This document shows positions 61,001-64,000 of a DNA stretch of 64,000 nucleotides, one piece after another. Origin of the DNA: Haliotispira sp965263485. GTDB lineage: Bacteria > Spirochaetota > Spirochaetia > SP-2023. Both the position numbers and the translations under genes were made by a program. Position 1 is the first letter of the stretch; each line of letters starts with the position of its first letter. The notes below the pieces were generated by a model, which made no database searches, was not told the origin of the DNA, and saw only the letters and a program-made list of their open reading frames with translations. The DNA lies in contig CBDHHO010000001.1 in the NCBI GenBank assembly GCA_965263485.1, positions 186,001 to 250,000 on the forward strand, given 5' to 3'.

Positions 61001-63221
61001 TGGTATTGAGAATATTCATTTTGAATCTGGCTCGCTGCGTATCGGGGGACAAAACGTTCGTATACAGGGTCGCCCAAAGACTTTGATTTTAGAGACGGAT
61101 ATAGATACAGTGTATGGTAATGCTCTCATGTTTGAAGCTGATTTTGAGAACTACAATCTGCAACCTATTATGCAAATAAATAATGATAGAAAACTTAGCT
61201 CTCAGATAAGAGTGGCTCTCTCTCTCTTGGAGCGATTCCCTGAACTGAATACAGCTTACGCTGACAAGTTACTATTAAGCATGGATCGTAGCCTAATCCC
61301 GTCTGGAAATATAAAAGCTGTATTTAAAATGAATAACTCTGGGGCAAAAATTCCTAGTATCAGCGTCGACTCAGACGCAACTAATATGCTATTGGATTTT
61401 CAAAGGAATCTAGGCAGAAAAGTTACAGGCCCGGATGTATGGCAATGTTTTCAACAAGCATTGAGTTCGGAAAATTATATAGATATATGGGAATACTTTC
61501 AGCAAGCATTGGGTTTGAAAAATGATATAGATGTGTCAGTGGCGAAAAATATGCGTTTAACGGTTAATGCCGACAGTGATCAGAAGAAATCCTACTTTAT
61601 GTCTGCCTACCAGGATTTATTTATTGCAAATCCAGCAACATGGGAGCGAGATGATTGTTCATATAATTTCGTTGTCACAGAGAAGGGTATCTCTATTGTT
61701 GCAACAACTACGAGTTCCAGCAGTATATCTATTGCCAATGATGACATTGCGGGCAGTGATTTTTCTGAACCCCCGGGACAATTATTTATCAGTGCCCCCC
61801 AGAATGTTATACGTATTGATTTGCCCTCTGACATTCTTTCTTTGTCGGAAACTGTCATCGGGATTTCCCAAACAAGTACTCAAAATCTACGCATCAATAT
61901 CGCTCTTGAGTCAAATCTGCTGTTCTGGAGCAATGATGGAAAAGATTTGTTGCTTGAAGATTCTGTAAAGCTACATATTATTCGGCTCGAAGGTGTGCTG
62001 TCCATTGAAGATCAATCAAGGATTACTCTTTCTTTTGAAAATGATACGTTCCACATTGGGGAGATTGCAGACAAGATGTCGATGACTCCATTGTGGGCAA
62101 AGACGGCTCCAGAGAATACAGTTATCAATCAGAGCAATAGGGATCGTTATAGCGATATCGTTATAAGAAATCACGAAAAGCATTTGATTATTTATCCAGG
62201 AGTCCAGAGTATTGCAGATTATGAATCACTCGTTGATGATGGAGTATTCGCCAATATGGATCTGGTACGTGTCTTTATTCCGGAATCCGTTACCAGTATT
62301 GGAAGTCGCGCATTTGCTCAGAATCAGTTGAAAACACTCATTCTAAGTAATTTAGTGACACATATTGGCGATTGGGCATTCTCTAATAATAATTTAAGAG
62401 GGAGTCTGACCGTTCCTGAGTCCGTTATCAGTATTGGAAGCCATGCATTTGCCCATAATCATGTAGAAACACTCATTTTAGGTAATTCAGTGACGCATAT
62501 TGGCGATTCGGCATTCTTTGACAATTATATAAGAGGGAATCTGACCCTTCCTGATTCACTGACCAGTATTGAAAACTATGTCTTTCAGCGAAATTTGTTA
62601 ACAACTTTGGTAATCCCCAATTCTGTGACCAGTATCGGAGCGTATGCGTTCTCCAATAATCAATTGAGTACATTAAACTTATCTGAAAATTATTCGCTTA
62701 CCAAAATAGAACGAAATGCATTTAAAAATAACAAACTTGCCCATTTGACCATCCCCAATTCTGTGACCAGCATCGGAATTTCTGCATTCCAAAGTAATAA
62801 TCTTATCCATCTGACCATCCCCAATTCTGTGACCAGCATCGAAGCATATGCGTTCTCTGATAATCAATTGAATACATTAAGTTTATCCGAAAGTTATTCG
62901 ACAGTCAGAATAGAACAAAACGCATTCCAAAATAACTATCTTACCCATCTGACCATCCCCGACTCTGTGGCCAGCATCGGAGTTTCTGCATTTCGCAATA
63001 ATCATTTGTCTGATATTACGCTGGGAAATCGTATCTCTGAGATTAAAGAGAAAACATTTTTTTCCAATTTTATCACAAACATATTTATTCCTGATAATAT
63101 TAAAAATATTGGTAGAAAGGCTTTTGCAAACAATCATTTTATAAAAGCTTCGATTAAAACTGGCACTAAATTCCAAAATAATAGCTTTGATTCTGAAAGT
63201 TCCATTACAATTCGGCAATAA
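46035..63221 (+). CDS. giant TcdA/TcdB-like multidomain toxin
   Basis: The ATG is at 46035, with GGGAG 6 nt upstream; about 5,728 residues. Seen in order: helical N-terminus; W-x(2)-V-x(2)-A-V / V-E-W-T-S-P-x-G modules (about 800-1560); probable ADP-ribosyltransferase (R2554, STS near 2593, QAE near 2639); HEIIH at 2778-2782; a duplicated YVPVR...VFxD module (about 3090-3260); OTU-like GYGNNCLIDSI (C3952) with GHFSPI (H4073). Then a C80 protease domain (VLVGHK H4220, LIGCE C4264, SVSARKYPV), an SDGTE linker (about 4456-4497), and a TcdA/TcdB pore domain from about 4559 (LNAAFMIKTI, AMKVQMYAQL, hydrophobic helices, HTVTGGWDHYF, FVWGYYAFP). Last come BspA-type leucine-rich repeats (about 5380-5715). 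No signal peptide, glucosyltransferase or CROPs found. The visibly lower GC content suggests transfer. Confidence 0.88.
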   Translation: MSNTPSEQGSNMLDISIDDYLLLPGKQINDLTIQGIIKEQGKLQGLQPGSFWDNWMNLVRALESYFPAASEIEWTGDILRVVIHVLIGLGENKSTGFWKNWLDNSVLGKLKEDKSQWSDALKGIRDAITARFQIEGDESEFSYETAKRDIQRLVLSSGKTVQAQLNDSDVLGNDVWLEIDPVNSVSEKDYFIHSANDINILTQITSKQKDLVDFVKQLMTETEDPRSHGDVLTAINLWKTQSVHPSLTDLEVLFTKDLQGTSEELENISQSITALCTEIAHRQGLLKPQQDQQSKRVILWSHLLQRHKRLCVLPESEKLHSVYSYSLKYIREEYESEQKALDQILRWVFTNQLLRQNLDKLYRQVEKLKVSAAQLAESEANQSRLDGLSRLSDSFSDDIRQYESQLTAILKNTVSSLEKRQEQEGQPTEVGFAKISRILSPLGSPQDLRTRHENRLTQYLSKTEELENDISANMSIQRRNNLSSEVFKEALLNANNQFFPTRFITLYDDSVNYDAVNLSDAETEAINSGIPQFEYDISAKKGRIIVPYKRETEHSGSSHVTPRLAVFTLNFAEDFDIWGNTTQALEACESRYPVIYSLESERGKGLLWNVPVRGLFLITPSEDYTKNKMEFLSRNEDGLEIPTLNLKNLVYFKRVNSLIDEPIGSSGIILIKEPSMHDWEDPHRERFDTYTMLDFETGEIPFRRGVNTDRNTIIIDNTITPPPCETVRYFNAAIKNRGGRCDCFLNDLSEVSLNFLYRTVLGQEIWQRAHGGAIVERSLDRSRFVLEKALNEPEAGWGELVSLSHTSLWSDVQDAVTSANELGNRVEWTSPEGEIYSNQIFADSIAHPRILVFPRPSLLGLKSLHYVDGHWFELDTSTGKLLTDKQFQQETNPLSFVEGGPPPTQYETVSFAEDATWDSYAQAVLTASGQQKEVCWTSPDAVVYSTRKYLSDYSLNQHRLLAPKKDLVEQDPPQSIDVMAVAFSGSSWQEIDRSTGAPAAESRLAHEPTGDYFYLESTNAGGLTDTIDFSSDTAWEHVSKAVLDNRYIIQWHSPDGLVYTNSHHASDSRHKLVCVLDGSIYRVIPVEHIAAQQWNLVNTDDGEIIPGVMVSNDDIGNYTLQYDPELAVTAAINGQEFREHDKNRELYVPRGGWIGALRFSWYDSFSDVVAAVRRQQQSREYVEWTDAKGSSYSSRLYENMQDSKILLDTGREVLPMAQITDGDWVAVETDTFDYTKAIRRNEDGSFDAVYNLEEELGAFAGTVFPAAEEEPSAVDTGLIAKITSERSAYIAGANSQPRKFTYDGRDYIVVNVSGLEPDPLMMPEIYQNPLVLMRVDKVPGGWREHYVAVNKDTAHPQTGDHTGALIRVLERDGIYATPGFWNADVQISDHQSTVITTSGEILSAAFARYDSDGNEVWVETNAEGNSTYIRPKEYSVLRRSPDGKKFVRFKLGLQGGADSDLSTVIVDHSLNESNNAVTDWQQVQERAAIGRRVSWKYPGKDAVYSTDDDPASSHRILHVDSQEASGTDIMPAVRFYGRIWREINPATGEPNGHLLEENPVDSSFRRISDDTAMLQSIWQNSRTDLPPVAPAVDGDALASMGIKNNGPRNIRAEISFMDFVPVASQPGHHDYVAGLLHIRSDLDSNLSIKVTVPVVRYGEDQGLSDSYYFARGFGGRLISIDTLAYVISQLNKSIDIRPVDPHARSEDANKTLREHLQKRYWYDLPVHNALMLLSEAAPFYERSVTGRALPHVLGVDQHAPSLANVSQQVSGWGGFTASMFAVPGFEDSGSKNITANRRQIFLDYSNLENQLLIFYKANARNSGYSPQGEASEFAGGPVLSRLSGVKVPEVVANLNLPGRREFYNSVKNIFSMQRNILLNITAADPISIEVPMQDGSRHLISISDGSLNMQNLSIPDNEYQKLFTLSDAGKEGFSSVQTYNYDGSYSVSTGIKGGIRNPELILDNGDHLMVAPLVWSAPPEHLSGAGAKESLTYLAKKVFLQISLGIGNDDIVGPNIISSVINQALDVTRKVALITLSGMGAEHIMGLIRDENDPEIGAFGQISPRDPNFWGGITGMVIAQNLLTALFDRIRTGAPSQWSSRDHWLTHYMLPATGHTLEQMTRLYTNLIVQHTAGFPRDLSAGSEWVVPVFASVAHGILDMMRAHLPKENGIAFEEGFLQGSQFLIDTIARGFQNASLAEGQNFFPNGNIFTQAILARFLGRVTDKGFLPVIQHLLETKAINVSQDILLDQYRMVYAKERPIASRISNVWASIGRAQHWLGNRIRSLRYSIKNLPVMRIASRINRRWLLSDRFANFWKRFTGTDYSKYPIYKEHTEAGMDMDLHLARRSDVDYEQIFNALQSPEGARVAELQFKPSMSWEKSTAPDFREWILKRPWNPSLFVVQGGPDFVQRLAAAYDGRIKSGRLPEEMGTFSSAFQHKIRKITESMLDSATIEEDLSTFASRNHLSNALYNSIKRSLYEYTVESGAFHSLLRYPETGLPKEIKIVDGVPFYHFLMNRKHNTAADRDEQITPTDVLEANFASSGLRKYPGITSRGVNTIAKYAPDILSNTEGQKELKSSMRSGDVFTNTEMFSTSQSNWMAGSFGSGIDQLQVEHSTRQKMIIYGETSFNATPLTELNQAEAIYVPGALFQVTKVEGLADGNDVGNVVYTRQIDTFDWERNYYYLENGLTDKIVPTPGMRAPQAMDPYTGIVYQIVEEEDEAGVVRYRKVYNSVRNYFLGSYLADKEGEMSRWFRPFDSEDTPKVMHDGIYAAWLNGHEIIHHINQAVDNHHHAYFRNRYRKALTSRDDIMEFENIAKLKEDLIQEHQKEASSARRALNHPEIETQLTNVQLEKLFSWQMANLLRREVRLYELDKMELGHYSTKRNPVFRVTNSFDGVQLSDPSTIASYQAPISIGYTRGENGDTQYFFLSKRESDERHSRIPGNIAEWRQIKEGISDKFAGNGIENFVQACSVAVNPEGYSFGEAADLTVTGMNQKASERYTKLVKRFKDLTAFKYDRYLHALSKIYEALLANPEMDRPPAAKRMQSEELPAYLKESSVAADQLHSAYKNRLKNFQSGDISHDNLYQDDSGRLLLRYTESGKERYVPVRKYPAFDYQSDAPNTIVFQNMDPEGPDGRRFFIWRRAEWPAEQAGHIGGLSANWRSQSYVPADAATLKPLKKDPTGQLRIDDKNNVFLQIDPEVSDYIPVRERLGFNHLKDQSPRHLVFEDLGDDTGKTLYVWKKGFGEGSQNHPAQTWLQLQDTGIRMLADGRTSRFLLEKISDTQWRVWEHSSESGNFLPWSVSDISTENTPYLAGETLIYTQQNVDSEQKSLQEVRIKPLPYSSHKLSDDFMDYGTAAIHDLKVHVRNKSDRWKLFVDNAGEQLEVDSIDNDGLRVKRLSGEHFVLSRISSKNLYTPTNSTSYSIPFSENRMLLDATPDQSAHNRVLAEIDSGKFMYLRKLNYVNTDSYKSFLTIDGNYIVKMSKNKWYFDPVSKPEENDGQYSFKGYWANNNIIVYWDSSQKDWKETRIYEKNGRKFAYINGYKLKPEQERESSELKFSIAGVSIANMDKEGNLFAGNGQRIMPAMPFLNDIPGFSMETFPDSLQDTITRVFQIMDIAPLSGSEMDNLVKTLLAKGFRQTKDLLKVDNVEEFLRTLADSNETIAAILRRTSVILHSEKFFYSQWNYGSDRASSFLHLSIDKKLESLCILHWGENYAITKNEIGSQVSYVPLKLNIEELPKAQAIRRELSYLRTWNKIKLESSEELSSGLWNLHMESFREVQVHPIDGITHATHISNAWTLNEENYGYLFFSLYEEPTKLQCYKYNINLRQGSSNLRCVDLETRLAYFDPAQGWRTSAISSDEGTRSVSIQGKTLILPNSKPGGQVNQLFLEGMLIDGMDAKGSLYHQEMPMEEQSSLKTVFDHYDSNLRDMISSGDFRIGSASGYGNNCLIDSILKALYGEATPYSTEDIEKITQEVREKMVAKLDLWREEDANVPRVAVGDPINIMNTYERTALLEALQNNSRISFEPNTAITVHWRGGGYLVFGDDNAARSIHIWYASYAGPSGAQGHFSPIVRNQSLWGSETLEDANGTFSIIPELDEALGTDTTARELPLAENWQTQPLDTLTDKALAATTAEDSFAWKKQLILQLHGDDTSYKAAENLFEKHPRLSEWMQLKNQGTQLGQTVGWSQADSKVSAISPLQIDAYGRVRIVLVGHKTRQNGITLFGGKTAAQITALLSELFSVANINRIKGIRLDLIGCELLSHLTVLKDSIPGQLAQWLMEQSSQWNILKSEISVSARKYPVRVSDRGKKEILLPSGSWVSKEDARLLDLMHKSDIIWDSQNQEVQFAKPTFSKYEALLEEIETSSRDLPLDAVAERSHIGVLQDFLTSNLHRQIFSKELPDAKHRNSVEENVAAHAQGVDMARDWQQRAAKLQDSESLNFEWKPMIKTKRTESDGTESDGTGTDGTESDGTESDGTGSDGTESGGTGSDTLQTLFVNENTGESRWTRAKDPIFSNFETYTRGLTTGLQKGAVFNSSNKTFRPKSNVSDVDAVHSLNAAFMIKTILDMEHSNTNMADLSTAMKVQMYAQLTQNAIGLADDAAKMVALLRNAAGIEKAAFETLMPALSKIAAGAGILLDGINIVATSIALSQATTLEEKAALGTQLGITTLSAGISIASIAATTAGAVTAGAVLGALAVPAAGLAVGLPPLVEGYIRLSEQFDQISDFFDSLLDSLSTPGLHEENGAWSVSPGLVVTKLDFVTGKMRYGNVTINGTDTGDHSGSAHTVTGGWDHYFAGPEPGRNDRALDIYEGLGLTSKVQNMDTSANVVVLPAGVTTRYHMSYQQELGNRSADCRGFRRMRAHYGLSFVWGYYAFPTDYGIHQLDPRLENTNVTVNLNGANRTLIIPTIQDSLQRRHLSYRICGADAGSYIISLPGEPVGITLVADSKALDSRSDVWLLAIDYAVKNHSTHGNRIQLGRLKKNGIENIHFESGSLRIGGQNVRIQGRPKTLILETDIDTVYGNALMFEADFENYNLQPIMQINNDRKLSSQIRVALSLLERFPELNTAYADKLLLSMDRSLIPSGNIKAVFKMNNSGAKIPSISVDSDATNMLLDFQRNLGRKVTGPDVWQCFQQALSSENYIDIWEYFQQALGLKNDIDVSVAKNMRLTVNADSDQKKSYFMSAYQDLFIANPATWERDDCSYNFVVTEKGISIVATTTSSSSISIANDDIAGSDFSEPPGQLFISAPQNVIRIDLPSDILSLSETVIGISQTSTQNLRINIALESNLLFWSNDGKDLLLEDSVKLHIIRLEGVLSIEDQSRITLSFENDTFHIGEIADKMSMTPLWAKTAPENTVINQSNRDRYSDIVIRNHEKHLIIYPGVQSIADYESLVDDGVFANMDLVRVFIPESVTSIGSRAFAQNQLKTLILSNLVTHIGDWAFSNNNLRGSLTVPESVISIGSHAFAHNHVETLILGNSVTHIGDSAFFDNYIRGNLTLPDSLTSIENYVFQRNLLTTLVIPNSVTSIGAYAFSNNQLSTLNLSENYSLTKIERNAFKNNKLAHLTIPNSVTSIGISAFQSNNLIHLTIPNSVTSIEAYAFSDNQLNTLSLSESYSTVRIEQNAFQNNYLTHLTIPDSVASIGVSAFRNNHLSDITLGNRISEIKEKTFFSNFITNIFIPDNIKNIGRKAFANNHFIKASIKTGTKFQNNSFDSESSITIRQ
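59400..59523 (+). repeat. Ser-Asp-Gly-Thr linker repeat within the toxin gene
   Basis: Seven or so units related to ACGGAATCAGACGGA code for (E/G)SDGT(E/G). They form a flexible hinge between the C80 protease and pore domains. All units are multiples of three bases, so length can vary without frameshift. Confidence 0.85.
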
Positions 63222-63252
63222 ATTAATTTTTCTTTTCTGTTAGTTAATTTTA

Positions 63253-63452
63253 AGGGGCCTCTAAAAATTCTCCACCACAAAAAGATGCTGCGCCAGCTCG
63301 CAAAAAGGATGGTCGGGCCTGGCTGCGCACGGCCCGCCCCTCATTCTCCAATGCTGCGCCAGCTCGCATTGGAGCCTCCCCTTTTCTCCGATCAAAACGC
63401 GGTACAATTGTACAATTCTCACAGAAAGCGATACCATTTTTCGAGGTGCCCT
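63253..63452 (+). mobile_element. TIR element (long type), 200 bp, best-preserved copy
   Basis: It reads AGGGGCCTCTAAAAATTC at the left, then the CCACCACAAAAAGATGCTG block, one GC-rich unit, GCGCCAGCTCGCATTGGAGC, ATCAAAACGCGGTACAATTG, and GCGATACCATTTTTCGAGGT with GCCCT at the right. It starts 32 bp after the toxin stop, so elements flank the toxin gene on both sides. Confidence 0.78.
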
Positions 63453-63530
63453 CAAGTATTTGCGGGGAGTGGTGTAGAAGGCCGGGTCGGCAATATCTTG
63501 CGGGCCGGATTCAGAAATGAAGGCTCTGAG

Positions 63531-64000
63531 ATGATCGGAAAATATAATTTGGCCCGAATCAATCCGAACAAGCAGAACAGCCAGATGCAGCAACTATTTT
63601 TCGGACGGCGCATCTTGATTATGGGGCTGGGGCTGAACGGCGGCGGTCTGCTCAGTGCCCAGTTCTGTCTGGCCCAAGGCGCGGAAGTCCTGGTTACCGA
63701 CCTGAATGGTGAAGAGCAGTTGGCCGACAGTGTGGCCAGTCTGCGCCGCTTCGCCGTTCGTACCTTGTCGCAGCGGGGTGATATCAAGGCCCCCGGGCGC
63801 TTACAGTTTCGACTGGGTTGCCACGAGCGAGGCGATTTTCGCTGGGCCGACTTGGTGCTCAAGAACCCCGGCGTGCCCGTCAGCTCGCCCTACCTGCGCG
63901 AAGCACGCAGCTGGACCACGGACCTGGCGCTGTTTCTCGAACTCTATCCGCAGGTGCCGGTGCTGGCGGTTACGGGCAGCAAGGGCAAGTCCAGTATTTC
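63531..64000 (+). CDS. murD: UDP-N-acetylmuramoyl-L-alanine:D-glutamate ligase, 5' part
   Basis: MurD adds D-Glu to UDP-MurNAc-L-Ala in the cytoplasm. After a short N-terminal extension the product reads FGRRILIMGLGLNGGGLLSAQF, VLVTDLN, WADLVLKNPGVPVSSPYL, and VPVLAVTGSKGKSSI, the ATP-binding GSKGKS (usually GTNGKS/GTKGKT) at the window end. The ATG at 63531 has AAGG 7 nt upstream; ATG 63585 is an alternative. The gene runs off the window. It marks the return to GC-rich core sequence after the toxin. Confidence 0.85.
   Translation, partial: MIGKYNLARINPNKQNSQMQQLFFGRRILIMGLGLNGGGLLSAQFCLAQGAEVLVTDLNGEEQLADSVASLRRFAVRTLSQRGDIKAPGRLQFRLGCHERGDFRWADLVLKNPGVPVSSPYLREARSWTTDLALFLELYPQVPVLAVTGSKGKSSI

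Noticed and set aside
1..64000. tRNA and rRNA genes
   Set aside because: None was recognised on reading both strands, though a covariance-model search would be more reliable than the eye.

Overview
The window looks like a chromosomal segment of a host-associated spirochaete. That assignment is an inference from a NAD kinase-RecN pair, many lipoproteins with LLGC/LVAC-type lipoboxes, a five-LysM amidase, spirochaete-type proteins of unknown function and a BspA-like surface domain; no rRNA or tRNA was found to confirm it. Housekeeping genes are GC-rich and mostly intact: tag, a FemX-like ligase, nadK, recN, trpF, a DUF58 gene, a LysM amidase, hemL, an EIIA/antiporter pair, a CNNM protein, a GH20 hexosaminidase, a VTT-reductase fusion and murD (cut by the window end).

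Two accessory islands (about 10.6-19.3 kb and 35.9-40.8 kb) carry six surface-lipoprotein genes. They share one leader cassette of about 290-340 bp: a promoter (TTGCMC, 17 bp, TATTCT), a small hairpin, AAGGAG, ATG, and a tandem heptamer CGCTCAT (CGCGCAT in one copy), followed by a common signal peptide and lipobox. Downstream ectodomains differ: a three-member paralogous family, two beta-helix proteins and one short unique protein. A heptamer shifts the frame by one per unit, and in all five copies that keep the ATG the start is out of frame with the lipoprotein. This is the signature of phase variation by slipped-strand repeats. Two Rpn/YhgA-type PD-(D/E)XK nuclease genes and an rpn 3' remnant lie between the cassettes. 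Partial duplications, a microhomology junction, a frameshift and an element-truncated gene show active rearrangement.

Short mobile-like elements (140-430 bp) with terminal repeats AGGGNACCTCTAAAAATT are scattered between genes. Many contain a GC-rich unit of about 68 bp that has expanded into tandem arrays at three sites. Their ends supply stop codons, a ribosome-binding site, a terminator-like hairpin and possibly the -35 box of the toxin promoter.

From 46.0 to 63.2 kb lies one visibly AT-richer gene for a protein of about 5,728 residues. Its C-terminal third has the large clostridial toxin (TcdA/TcdB) layout: a C80 cysteine protease domain, then a TcdA/TcdB-type pore/translocation domain, but with a BspA-like leucine-rich repeat domain where CROPs would be. 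Upstream of the protease are a probable ADP-ribosyltransferase domain, an HExxH motif and an OTU-like Cys/His module. The layout suggests a multi-effector, self-processing giant toxin acquired by transfer. It and the phase-variable lipoprotein system are the two discoveries most worth following.
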